DNA of 22,113 nucleotides from an uncultured Collinsella sp. (GCA_902479205.1 CABSNX010000005.1:1-22113), one strand, 5' to 3'; counted from the stretch's first letter, positions 14,695 through 21,606 are shown. Translations and numbers: made by a program. Notes: a model not told the origin generated them from the letters alone.

Positions 14695-14871
14695 GATGAT
14701 CTCCTTGATCGAACAAAAGTAATAAGAGTAAGAGAAGTAAGTCGCTGTCTCCTGATCACGCCGACGGGCGCAAACGGGAGCCCGGCATTCGTCTTGGTAA
14801 GCAATTCATATGCGGGCCTCCTTTCGCATCCCGGTTCCGTGGTCGGCTTAATTACCTACCGCCTTTGTGTG
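14695..14871 (-). ncRNA. Structured 5' leader of metY (candidate cis-regulatory RNA)
   Basis: From the predicted start near 14871 to the metY ATG the leader is about 175 nt. Possible pairings in the RNA are GCCGAC with a distal GUCGGC (14762-14767), CGGGA with UCCCG, GGUAA with UUACC, and AUGCG with CGCAU around an internal AAAGGAGG. The GGUAA/UUACC and GCCGAC/GUCGGC helices interlock, so they form either a pseudoknot or alternative states. A pyrimidine-rich stretch follows before the SD. It matches no SAM, T-box or other riboswitch consensus I can recall. Regulation by attenuation or ligand binding is inference. Confidence 0.45.
14756..14809 (-). CDS. Upstream ORF (leader peptide) of metY
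   Basis: A 17-residue frame, MNCLPRRMPGSRLRPSA, starts with ATG at 14809 behind a near-perfect SD, AAAGGAGG, at 7-nt spacing. It ends in TGA 61 bp before metY. The SD lies in the loop of a possible AUGCG/CGCAU hairpin. The peptide contains one Cys and an internal Met near its start plus several Arg and Pro codons. Ribosomes on it would cover one arm of the leader helices. A role as a sensing peptide is inference, but the SD is stronger than chance would readily give. Confidence 0.5.
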   Translation of the reverse strand: MNCLPRRMPGSRLRPSA

Positions 14872-14877
14872 TTTTGA

Positions 14878-14906
14878 ATAGTACGAGCATTGTTTCCCTC
14901 GGTCAA
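14878..14906 (-). promoter_or_regulatory. metY promoter
   Basis: On the minus strand TTGACC (14906-14901) and TACTAT (14883-14878) are exactly 17 bp apart. This is one of the best promoter matches in the window. Confidence 0.75.
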
Positions 14907-14928
14907 TCACTTAAAAGCGCTAATCTGT

Positions 14929-14945
14929 TATCTGTTTTATAGATA
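14929..14945. promoter_or_regulatory. Putative LysR-type operator (T-N11-A dyad)
   Basis: tatct-gttttat-agata is a perfect 5-bp inverted repeat with a 7-bp spacer and fits the LysR T-N11-A rule (T14929, A14941). It lies 22 bp before the lysR ATG and about 22 bp upstream of the metY -35, suited to autorepression and to activation of metY. Confidence 0.55.
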
Positions 14946-14967
14946 GCAATCGAGAGGATGGACGTCA

Positions 14968-15906
14968 ATGACCCTCCAGCAGCTTCGTTTTCTGATTGCC
15001 GTGGCAGAGTCCGGCTCAATCAACGCTGCAGCTCAGCGCCTCTATACCGCTCAGTCCAACATCTCAAACGCCGTCAAAAGCCTCGAGCAGGAGCTCCATC
15101 TGGAAATCTTTACGCGCTCCAGCCGCGGCGTCACGCTCACCAACGACGGTACCGAGCTTTTGGGCTATGCGCGCCAGGTCGTAGAGCAGGCAGATATGCT
15201 CGAGGCCCGCTACGAGGACGGCGGCACACCTCAGGCCCGCCTTGCCGTCTCGGCCCAGCACTACGCGTTTTCGGTCGAGGCCTTTGTCAACGTCGTCGAG
15301 CTCTGCCGCGACAGTAAGTTCGAGTTCATCATGCGCGAGACCACCACCTCGCAGATCATCGATGACGTCCGCGCATTTCGCAGCGATATCGGCATTCTGT
15401 ATCTGGATGACTTTAACGCCCGGGTTCTGCAGAAGGCCTTCGCCGATGCCCGCGCAAGCTTCCATCCCCTCTTCGACGCGACGGTCCACGTCTTCGTTAG
15501 CGAGCGCCACCCGCTCGCACGCCGCCCGCAGCTGTCCCTTGCCGACCTTACACCCTATACGCGCTACAGCTTTGAGCAGGGAACCTCTAACTCCTTCTAT
15601 TACGCCGAGGAACCTTTTAGCTATATCCCTTGCGACCGCAACATACGAATCTCGGACCGCGGAACACTTACTAACTTACTTATCACGTCGAACGGTTACA
15701 CCCTGTCGACCGGTGTCCTTTCCAATGAAATGCAGTGGGGTATGGCATCGATCCCGTTAGCAGACGCCCCAACGATGCACGTAGGATATATCATGCACGA
15801 CGAGCGCAAGCCCTCTCCTCTCTTGCGGCAATACCTCGACGAGCTCAACCGCATCATCCATGCCGACCAGCTGTCGGAAGACGGGGTAGAAATCGTAGAT
15901 TGCTAG
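14968..15906 (+). CDS. LysR-family transcriptional regulator, probable sulfur/methionine regulator
   Basis: A 312-residue regulator. The N-terminal winged helix-turn-helix (residues 1-60: LQQLRFLIAVAESGSINAAA, then AQSNISNAVKSLEQEL) is followed by a linker helix and a type 2 periplasmic-binding-like effector domain from about residue 90. ATG at 14968 opens the canonical MTLQQLRFL start, with GAGAGG about 10 nt upstream. The gene diverges from metY across a shared 273-bp region that contains a T-N11-A dyad. This is the usual arrangement for a LysR protein controlling its divergent neighbour and itself. I infer control of metY; the effector, perhaps O-acetylserine or homocysteine by analogy with CysB and MetR, is not visible from sequence. 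Confidence 0.93.
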   Translation: MTLQQLRFLIAVAESGSINAAAQRLYTAQSNISNAVKSLEQELHLEIFTRSSRGVTLTNDGTELLGYARQVVEQADMLEARYEDGGTPQARLAVSAQHYAFSVEAFVNVVELCRDSKFEFIMRETTTSQIIDDVRAFRSDIGILYLDDFNARVLQKAFADARASFHPLFDATVHVFVSERHPLARRPQLSLADLTPYTRYSFEQGTSNSFYYAEEPFSYIPCDRNIRISDRGTLTNLLITSNGYTLSTGVLSNEMQWGMASIPLADAPTMHVGYIMHDERKPSPLLRQYLDELNRIIHADQLSEDGVEIVDC

Positions 15907-15969
15907 CCCGCGGCGGGCATGGCGCTACAATGGTCACTCACACGAAACGTACCCAACGAAAGGAAGCCC

Positions 15970-16455
15970 GTGAAGGTCATCATCTATACCGACGGCTCTG
16001 CCCGATCAAATCCGGGACGCGGCGGCTACGGCGCCGTACTCAAATACACCAACCCCGCCGGCAAGACCTTCACCTCCGAGCTTTCGCGCGGCTACGCCAA
16101 GACCACCAACAACCGCATGGAGCTCATGGCGGTCATCGTGGCGCTCGAGGCACTCAACCGCCCCTGCGAGGTCGAGGTCCATTCCGATTCGCAATACGTC
16201 GTCAACGCCTTTAACAAGCACTGGATCGACGGCTGGAAAAAGCGCGGATGGAAAACCGCCAACAAGCAGCCCGTCAAAAACCGCGACCTATGGGAGCGCC
16301 TGCTTGCCGCAAAGAGTAAGCATAAGGTGGAATTCATCTGGGTTAAGGGGCATGCCGGCCACGAGCTCAATGAGCGCTGCGACGAACTCGCCACCACCGC
16401 GGCCGACGGAGCCAATCTCGATATCGACACCGGCTTTAGCGAAAGCGACCTGTAG
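15970..16455 (+). CDS. rnhA: Ribonuclease HI
   Basis: A 161-residue RNase HI, which degrades the RNA strand of RNA-DNA hybrids during replication and R-loop removal. The catalytic set is complete: Asp8 (YTDGSARSNPG), Glu51 (NNRMELMAVI), Asp73 (HSDSQYVV) and Asp138 (NERCDELA), with the conserved His128 in WVKGHAGH. The basic handle region HWIDGWKKRGWKT is also present. GTG at 15970 is chosen because aaaggaag precedes it and family members start just before the first strand. The frame is open upstream to an ATG at 15919 without an SD. It starts 64 bp after the lysR stop, with no terminator between, so partial read-through is possible. Confidence 0.96.
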   Translation: MKVIIYTDGSARSNPGRGGYGAVLKYTNPAGKTFTSELSRGYAKTTNNRMELMAVIVALEALNRPCEVEVHSDSQYVVNAFNKHWIDGWKKRGWKTANKQPVKNRDLWERLLAAKSKHKVEFIWVKGHAGHELNERCDELATTAADGANLDIDTGFSESDL

Positions 16456-16530
16456 CGGCGTTTTCGCACGCTATTTCCTGCCCCCTCGCGCTACACTCAT
16501 CCTGTAAACCGAACGGCACGAGGGGGACAC

Positions 16531-17637
16531 ATGCTGCGTATAGCGACCATCGGCACATCCATGATTACCGACGACTTTATCCAGGTCGTCAACGCCAACG
16601 ACCAGACTACATTCGTAGGCACGCTCTCGCGCGATGCAGATCGCGGCGCCGCCTTTACCGCCGAACACAGCGGCGAACGCAACTTCACCGCGCTTGACGA
16701 GCTTGCGTCCGCCGACGACGTCGACGCCGTCTATATCGGCAGCCCCAATGCGCTCCACTACGAGCAGGCGCTCGCCTGCATCGCCGGCGGCAAGCACGTT
16801 ATCGTCGAGAAGCCCTTCTGCGCCACCGAGGCGCAGGCACTCGAGGTCTTTCGCGCTGCCGAGGCAGCAGGCGTCGTGGCTCTCGAGGCCATGCGCCCGC
16901 TCCATGACCCCGCTTTCCACGTCGTTGAGGACGCTCTGGGCGAAATTGCGCCCATTCGCCGCGCCTCGCTGCGCTTTGGCAAGTATTCCTCACGCTACAA
17001 CGAAATCCTCGCTGGACGCGCCACCAATATCTTCGACTGCCACATGGCCTCGGGTTCCCTCATGGACATCGGCGTCTATACCGTCGAGCCCATGGTCGAG
17101 ATCTTCGGCATGCCCTCCGGTCTCACCAGCATGGCCACGCTGCTCGACCCCTCAACGCAAGAGCTCACCCATGGCCCCATCGACGGTTGCGGTTCCATTC
17201 TCGCCAGCTATGGCGGTGGCCGTATCTCCGTCGAGCTCGCGCACTCCAAAATTACGAATGACCTGCTGCCCTCGCAGATCGAAGGCGAGCGTGGCACTAT
17301 CCAGATCGACCATCTGTCCACGCCCCGCAACGTCCGCATCGACTATCGCGGCGACGTCGTACGCGGCTCGGCGACCGAGGCGCTGCGCGAACAGGACGAC
17401 AACGGCCGCGCGCTCGACCTTCCCAAGTCAAGCAACACCATGGAATACGAACTCGCAGACTTTATCACCGCCATCGGAGGCATCGATAACGTTAAGGAAG
17501 AGATCTGGGAGACCCCGGCGGGACGCCATGATCTCGGCCACTACCGCGATGTCACGCTCGTCTCGCTGCGCATCATGGATGCCGTGCGTCAGCAGGCCGG
17601 CATTACCTTCCCCGCCGATTCAGTCAAGCAGACATAG
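16531..17637 (+). CDS. Gfo/Idh/MocA family oxidoreductase (second paralogue)
   Basis: A 368-residue NAD(P)-dependent oxidoreductase. It has an N-terminal Rossmann segment (RIATIGTSMITDDF), DAVYIGSPNALHYEQ, and the EKPF hallmark near residue 94 with the key lysine. GSLMDIGVYTVEPMVEIFG matches the C-terminal substrate domain. The first glycine loop is GTS rather than the usual GxG, so cofactor binding may differ slightly. ATG at 16531 follows GAGGGGG. It is only distantly similar to the copy at 8096-9115. Its stop is two bases before the acylphosphatase ATG, so the two are almost certainly co-translated. The substrate is unknown. Confidence 0.92.
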   Translation: MLRIATIGTSMITDDFIQVVNANDQTTFVGTLSRDADRGAAFTAEHSGERNFTALDELASADDVDAVYIGSPNALHYEQALACIAGGKHVIVEKPFCATEAQALEVFRAAEAAGVVALEAMRPLHDPAFHVVEDALGEIAPIRRASLRFGKYSSRYNEILAGRATNIFDCHMASGSLMDIGVYTVEPMVEIFGMPSGLTSMATLLDPSTQELTHGPIDGCGSILASYGGGRISVELAHSKITNDLLPSQIEGERGTIQIDHLSTPRNVRIDYRGDVVRGSATEALREQDDNGRALDLPKSSNTMEYELADFITAIGGIDNVKEEIWETPAGRHDLGHYRDVTLVSLRIMDAVRQQAGITFPADSVKQT

Positions 17638-17639
17638 CG

Positions 17640-18050
17640 ATGGGCCTCTTCGATACGTTCTTCTCCAGCGTCACCGGCGGCAGTCGAGAGCCTCAAAAAC
17701 CATCAAACGTCGAGTTCGAGCTGCGCCGCAGGCTTACCGTACTCGCAAGCGACGAGGCCACTCAAGACACTCCCCTGCGCTATTTCCTGCGCTGGGCGGG
17801 GCAAGTCCAAGGCGTTGGTTTTCGCTTTACCAACACCAACCTCGCGCAGGCACGCGCACTCACCGGCTGGGTGCGTAACATGGAAGACGGCTCAGTCGAG
17901 ATGGAGATACAGGGAGCTCCGGCAAACATCCTATCTCATCTCGAGGCGCTTCATGCCTCCTACGAGCGCATGGGAACGCGTTTTCGCCTCGTAGACGCCC
18001 AGGTCCGAGCCCCACTTGCCAATGAAGACGGCTTCAGTCCTCATTATTAG
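17640..18050 (+). CDS. Acylphosphatase with N-terminal extension
   Basis: A 136-residue protein. Residues 46-136 are an acylphosphatase domain, which hydrolyses carboxyl-phosphate bonds. The signature GQVQGVGFRF supplies the phosphate loop and catalytic Arg62, and GWVRN supplies Asn80. Typical acylphosphatases have about 90 residues; the first 45 here are an added, polar, likely disordered or helical segment with no known motif. The ATG lies two bases after the stop of the oxidoreductase, so translational coupling is likely. No separate SD is evident other than purines within the upstream gene's end. The stop codon overlaps the predicted promoter of the Fur-family gene. Confidence 0.92.
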   Translation: MGLFDTFFSSVTGGSREPQKPSNVEFELRRRLTVLASDEATQDTPLRYFLRWAGQVQGVGFRFTNTNLAQARALTGWVRNMEDGSVEMEIQGAPANILSHLEALHASYERMGTRFRLVDAQVRAPLANEDGFSPHY

Positions 18051-18075
18051 TATTGTGTGCTAAATAAGGTATCAT
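18047..18075 (+). promoter_or_regulatory. Possible promoter and dyad upstream of the Fur-family gene
   Basis: TTAGTA (18047-18052) and TATCAT (18070-18075) are 17 bp apart; the -35 is weak. An imperfect dyad ttag-N9-ctaa (18047-18063), with further A/T symmetry outside it, overlaps the -35. It only loosely resembles a Fur/PerR box, so autoregulation is a guess. Confidence 0.35.
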
Positions 18076-18111
18076 TTACCTACGACCGTTAATAGAAAAG
18101 AGGCGAGGCGC

Positions 18112-18492
18112 ATGGCGGTGCAAAGAAGGAATACCAGGCAGCGAAAGCTGGTTCTTGACGCCGTGCGCCAAAGCTATAACCATCCCACCGCTGACGAAAT
18201 CTACAACGTCGTGCGCGCACAGGATGACAAAATCAGCCGCGGTACGGTCTACCGCAACCTCAATCTCTTGGCCGACGCCGGCGAGATCCTCTCAATCAAG
18301 ACGCCGGGCGGCAGCCGCTTCGATCGCACGATCGAGCCGCATGCGCATATCATCTGCACCTCGTGCAGCCGCGTCATCGATGTGCCGCTCCCCTTCGACA
18401 CCCAGCTCGACGCAAAGGCGTCCGAGCAAATCGGCTGGAACGTCACGTCGCACTACACCATCTTCGAGGGCCTCTGCCCCAACTGTAGGTAG
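18112..18492 (+). CDS. Fur-family transcriptional regulator, PerR-like
   Basis: A 126-residue metal-dependent regulator. The N-terminal winged helix covers residues 5-65 (HPTADEIYNVV, SRGTVYRNLNLLADAG). The C-terminal dimerisation domain has two CxxC pairs (Cys82/85 and Cys122/125) for structural zinc. His24, His77 and His79 (PHAHIIC) match the regulatory metal site. HPTADEIY and the RFDxxxxPHxHxxCxxC pattern are closer to PerR (peroxide sensing) than to Fur or Zur, but this cannot be settled by eye. ATG at 18112 follows gaggcgaggcgc. The gene is convergent with the HAD phosphatase gene only 14 bp away, with no terminator in the gap. Confidence 0.92.
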   Translation: MAVQRRNTRQRKLVLDAVRQSYNHPTADEIYNVVRAQDDKISRGTVYRNLNLLADAGEILSIKTPGGSRFDRTIEPHAHIICTSCSRVIDVPLPFDTQLDAKASEQIGWNVTSHYTIFEGLCPNCR

Positions 18493-18506
18493 ATTTTGGG
18501 ACATGC

Positions 18507-19304
18507 CTACTCAGCAAGTAGACGACGCAGCTCTTCTTCGACCGTGCGCACGTAGCGGACACGGTCATTGACACCGCGCATGCTGGGATTGCAGCTCTCC
18601 ATCAGATAGGGATGGCCCACCACGTTAAGCATGTCGCGATCGTTTTCGTTATCGCCAAACGCCATCATCTCATCGGGCGAAATACCCAGGGCACGACCGT
18701 AATCGGCAAGCGCGGAGCCCTTGCCCGAACCGAAACCGATAAAGTCCGTCCATTCGGTTCCCGACGTCATCACGTCAACACGGTCGCTAAAGAGGCGCTC
18801 GAAATACTCCAGGGCCGCCAGCTGATCCACCTCGGGCGTCTGGAAGGCAATCTTAATGACGTCCTCGTCGATGTCCTCGGGGCGGTCGACCACCGCCACA
18901 TCGCAGTGGACCTCATAGCGCAAATGATCGACGAACGCATCGTTGCCGCTCATGGTGTAGAGGCGCCCCTCACACGAAAGGGTTACGTCGGCATGGGGAT
19001 AGGCGACCACGGCATTCGCGATATCCATAGCAAGGCTACGCTCCATGGAACGCTTGACAACGGCATGCCCCTCGCTCATCACCAGGGCTCCGTTTTCGCA
19101 TACATAGGCGAGCTCATCGGCCACCGGGGCAAACAGATAGCGCAAGCTCGCATATTGACGGCCGCTCGCCGGCATAAACACAATACCGCGACGATGCAGC
19201 TCATTAATGAGCTCAAAGGCCGCGGGACGCGGCTCGTGCTCCCCCGGATGCAGCAACGTGCCATCCAAATCGCAGGCGATCAGCTTGATTCCCTCAAGAC
19301 CCAT
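18507..19304 (-). CDS. Cof-type HAD-IIB family hydrolase (sugar-phosphate phosphatase-like)
   Basis: A 265-residue HAD-superfamily phosphatase. Motif I is ACDLDGTLL (nucleophile and acid/base Asp), motif II is PASGR, motif III Lys is in GSGKGSAL, and motif IV is GDNENDRDML. The C2B cap lies between motifs II and III. Relatives dephosphorylate sugar phosphates, flavin precursors or pyridoxal phosphate; the substrate here is unknown. ATG at 19304 is preceded by GGGGGAAG; the frame is open upstream into the hairpin at 19333-19375 but without an SD. It lies downstream of the slyD/ureE-like pair on the same strand, with an 83-bp gap that contains a long hairpin, so read-through transcription is possible. 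Confidence 0.93.
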   Translation of the reverse strand: MGLEGIKLIACDLDGTLLHPGEHEPRPAAFELINELHRRGIVFMPASGRQYASLRYLFAPVADELAYVCENGALVMSEGHAVVKRSMERSLAMDIANAVVAYPHADVTLSCEGRLYTMSGNDAFVDHLRYEVHCDVAVVDRPEDIDEDVIKIAFQTPEVDQLAALEYFERLFSDRVDVMTSGTEWTDFIGFGSGKGSALADYGRALGISPDEMMAFGDNENDRDMLNVVGHPYLMESCNPSMRGVNDRVRYVRTVEEELRRLLAE

Positions 19305-19332
19305 ATGCTTCCCCCAAAGCCTCTCATCAACA

Positions 19333-19375
19333 GCAAGACGGACTTTGAATGGCAATCCCTCAAAGCCCGTCTTGC
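19333..19375 (-). other. Long hairpin between the ureE-like and HAD genes
   Basis: 16-nt arms (19333-19348 and 19360-19375) pair fully in the minus-strand RNA, counting one G-U wobble; the plus-strand RNA would have an A-C mismatch instead. The loop has 11 nt. No U-run follows, so it is more likely an mRNA-stability, processing or attenuation element than a simple terminator. Confidence 0.6.
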
Positions 19376-19379
19376 GCAT

Positions 19380-19406
19380 ACGCGCGCTTAGCCGCGCGTC
19401 TTTTTT
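19380..19406 (+). terminator. Plus-strand terminator-like hairpin overlapping the ureE-like stop
   Basis: acgcgcg-cttagc-cgcgcgt is a perfect 7-bp GC stem followed by C and six Ts (19401-19406). It reads as an intrinsic terminator on the plus strand, yet the nearest plus gene upstream is the Fur-family gene 890 bp away. It also coincides with the last codons of the minus-strand ureE-like gene, so chance is possible. Confidence 0.4.
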
Positions 19407-19966
19407 ACGATCGTAAAGTCTGAAGCCATACTCACAACAACATCCGCCGCGCTCGATGCAAAGCGTCGACTGGCATCGAGCTCGCGTGCGACCACCGAGA
19501 GCCGAACGCCCCCAATGCCCCGGAGCATACGACCCAAAACCGGTTGCACCGGCGTATACATGCGCACGGTATGCTCGTCCGAGTCACCCCGGAAGAGCGG
19601 CGCATGCATGTTGCCGATCTCCCAGCACGCATGTGCGAGCACAATCGGATCCATGCGGTCGACTTCGACCAAATAGACCTCGGCGCTGCGCAGGCGTACG
19701 ACAACCGCTACGGGCACCGTGCCCGTGCGGTCGACAGCGAGCACGTCACCGTCGGCAAGACGCTCGCCATCAGTGGCATCCAGCCGGGCATTCACCGTGC
19801 GCCCCAGCTCCGTCACGCCCACAAACAGGCGCGCATCAGCCTGGTCCCAATCGAGTAGCAGCTCGTCAACCTCAAAGACGCCACCCAGCTCCCGACGAAG
19901 CAGGAGTTCATAGGACGGGTCGTTGAGATTTCCCAAGCGCTCCGTAGCTACCAGGTCCACGGACAT
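19388..19966 (-). CDS. UreE-like metallochaperone (urease accessory protein family)
   Basis: A 192-residue protein recognised as UreE-like. It has an N-terminal beta domain, the LADGDVLAVDRTG turn, and the central DPIVLAHACWEIGNMHAPLF segment (residues 106-125), which matches the UreE core in which the conserved His (here His121) binds nickel. LGRMLRGIGG then matches the UreE helix. The C-terminus lacks the His-rich tail of some UreEs. UreE delivers nickel to urease; no urease gene is in the window, so the client is open. The ATG lies three bases after the stop of the FKBP gene, with AGGA at seven bases, so the pair is translationally coupled. Confidence 0.78.
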   Translation of the reverse strand: MSVDLVATERLGNLNDPSYELLLRRELGGVFEVDELLLDWDQADARLFVGVTELGRTVNARLDATDGERLADGDVLAVDRTGTVPVAVVVRLRSAEVYLVEVDRMDPIVLAHACWEIGNMHAPLFRGDSDEHTVRMYTPVQPVLGRMLRGIGGVRLSVVARELDASRRFASSAADVVVSMASDFTIVKKTRG

Positions 19967-19969
19967 CAA

Positions 19970-20398
19970 CTAGTCCTCGACCTCAACGAGCTCGATATCA
20001 AAGTTGAGATCCTTGCCGGCAAGCTCGTGGTTGGCATCGAGCGTCACGGCCTCGGACGTCACATCGATGACGACAGCGGGGACAGGCATGCCGCTCGGCG
20101 TGGACAGGAAGAGCTTCATGCCCTTCTCGATCTGCTCGATGTTGGGAACCTGCTCGGCCGGGAAGGTCAGGACCATCTCGGGGTTGTGCTCGCCGTAGGC
20201 ATCGGCAGCAGGAATGTGCACGGACTTCTTCTCGCCCACCTGCATATCGATAACGGCGGCGTCGAAGCCCTTGATCATCTGACCGGCACCGCAGGTGAAC
20301 TCCAGCGGCTCACCGCGATCGTAGGAGCTATCGAACTGCGTGCCGTCATCGAGCGTGCCACGATAATGGGTCTTGACCTTCTTGCCCTGGTTGGACAT
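19970..20398 (-). CDS. SlyD-like FKBP-type peptidyl-prolyl isomerase
   Basis: A 142-residue cytosolic prolyl isomerase and chaperone. The FKBP core (residues 5-70) has GTLDDGTQFDSS and GAGQMIKGFDAAVIDMQVGE. An IF (insert-in-flap) chaperone domain covers about 72-118 (HNPEMVLTFP, VPNIEQIEKGM). The core resumes with DANHELAGKDLNFDIELVEV. This is the SlyD layout, but the His/Cys-rich nickel-binding tail of E. coli SlyD is absent. ATG at 20398 follows GGAGG. It is the first gene of a coupled pair with the UreE-like protein, which suggests a shared role in nickel handling or in folding of a nickel enzyme; that is inference. Confidence 0.92.
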   Translation of the reverse strand: MSNQGKKVKTHYRGTLDDGTQFDSSYDRGEPLEFTCGAGQMIKGFDAAVIDMQVGEKKSVHIPAADAYGEHNPEMVLTFPAEQVPNIEQIEKGMKLFLSTPSGMPVPAVVIDVTSEAVTLDANHELAGKDLNFDIELVEVED

Positions 20399-20518
20399 GG
20401 TAACCTCCGTGATAAGGGCGGCGCACAACGCGGGCCGCCGTGAACATATGGCGCTAACTATACCCTAGTCATACAATTCATTGACAGTTTGCAAAGAAAC
20501 GCTGCAACCGGAGGAACC
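20399..20518. other. Divergent promoter region, slyD-like / dipeptidase
   Basis: A 120-bp gap between divergent genes. TTGACA occurs at 20481-20486 (plus) without a good -10. TATAGT occurs on the minus strand at 20462-20457 without a good -35. Promoters for both genes must lie here but I cannot place them reliably. Confidence 0.45.
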
Positions 20519-21532
20519 ATGGCATATCCCGTATTTGACCTACACTGCGACACCGCCGACCGTATCGGCTGGGCCACACTCGATCTTGACCTGCGCTTTA
20601 CCGCCGGCACCGACGGTTATTTCCCCGGCGACGAAACGCATCCGCAGGATTTCGACCTTATCGAGGGCAACGCCTGCGCCATCTCGCTCGCAAAGATCGG
20701 CAACACGCCGTGGGCGCAGTGCTTCGCTACGTTTGTCCCCGACGAGATTCCCACCGCCCACGCCGCGCGCTTCCAGGCGCAGATCATGGCGCATATGAGC
20801 GGCCAGGCAATGCTCAACCACGACCGCATGGTCAACGTGCGCAGCGCCGCTGATATTCGCCCTGCGCTCAAAGACGGCAAGGTCGCCTGCATCCACACCA
20901 TCGAAAACGCCACGTTCTTTGCCGAGGACCCCGCGCTGATCGAGGTGCTCAAGAGCTTGGGCGTGCTTATGTCGTCACTCAGCTGGAACGCGCAGGGACC
21001 GCTCGCGAGCGGCCACGACACCCACGCCGGCCTCACCGCCGCCGGCATCGAGGCACTTACGCAGATGGAGCACGCCGGCATGATACTCGACGTCTCCCAC
21101 CTCAACGATGAGTGCTTTGACGAGGTTGTCGCCCACGCCACGCGCCCCTTCGTCGCCAGCCACTCCAACTCCCGTGCGGTTTGCGGCGTCAAGCGCAACC
21201 TCACCGACGACCAGTTCCGCACCATTCGCGACATGGGCGGCATCGTCGGCCTCAACTACTGCAGCGAGTTCCTATCCAACGATGCGACCGACAAGACCAC
21301 CGCAGACGTCACCTTCGACCAGCTAGCGGCACATATCGAGCACTGGCTCGACCTGGGCGGCGAGGACGTCATCGCACTCGGCGGCGACTGGGACGGCGCC
21401 AAGGTGCCCGCTTTCCTCTCCGATGCCAGCAAGATGCCCGAATTCCAGAACATGCTCTCCAAGCACTTTGGCAAGACCGTGATGCAGAAGCTCTGCAGCG
21501 ATAACGCCCTTGCCTTCTTCGAGCGTTATTAA
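20519..21532 (+). CDS. Membrane dipeptidase-like metallopeptidase (family M19)
   Basis: A 337-residue zinc dipeptidase of the renal dipeptidase family, which hydrolyses short dipeptides, including D-amino-acid-containing ones in some bacterial members. The zinc ligands line up: His9 and Asp11 (DLHCDT), bridging Glu129 (HTIENATFF), His194 (DVSHLND), His215 (ASHSNSR) and Asp290 (GGDWDG). No signal peptide is seen, so it is probably cytosolic, working on imported peptides. ATG at 20519 follows GGAGGA at four bases; an upstream ATG at 20489 has no SD. The gene ends before a hairpin at 21549-21584. Confidence 0.95.
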   Translation: MAYPVFDLHCDTADRIGWATLDLDLRFTAGTDGYFPGDETHPQDFDLIEGNACAISLAKIGNTPWAQCFATFVPDEIPTAHAARFQAQIMAHMSGQAMLNHDRMVNVRSAADIRPALKDGKVACIHTIENATFFAEDPALIEVLKSLGVLMSSLSWNAQGPLASGHDTHAGLTAAGIEALTQMEHAGMILDVSHLNDECFDEVVAHATRPFVASHSNSRAVCGVKRNLTDDQFRTIRDMGGIVGLNYCSEFLSNDATDKTTADVTFDQLAAHIEHWLDLGGEDVIALGGDWDGAKVPAFLSDASKMPEFQNMLSKHFGKTVMQKLCSDNALAFFERY

Positions 21533-21548
21533 TTTCACATTCCTTGAG

Positions 21549-21584
21549 CGGGCCGGCATACCGAACGGTCGAAATGCCGGCCCG
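21549..21584 (+). terminator. Hairpin after the dipeptidase gene
   Basis: A perfect 11-bp stem (cgggccggcat at 21549-21559 with atgccggcccg at 21574-21584) has a 14-nt loop. It is followed by tcccc rather than a T-run, so termination would be incomplete or Rho-assisted. It begins 16 bp after the stop codon. Confidence 0.55.
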
Positions 21585-21606
21585 TCCCCAATCTGAAGGA
21601 CCGCTT

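Noticed and set aside
14695..14871. Known SAM riboswitch or T-box upstream of metY
   Set aside because: None of the conserved core strings I know for SAM-I, SAM-IV or T-box leaders is present. Left as an unassigned structured leader.
13516..14877. 453-codon plus-strand open frame
   Set aside because: It lies fully antisense to metY and its leader, has no SD or family motif, and shows the Val/Gly/Asp-rich composition of a shadow frame.
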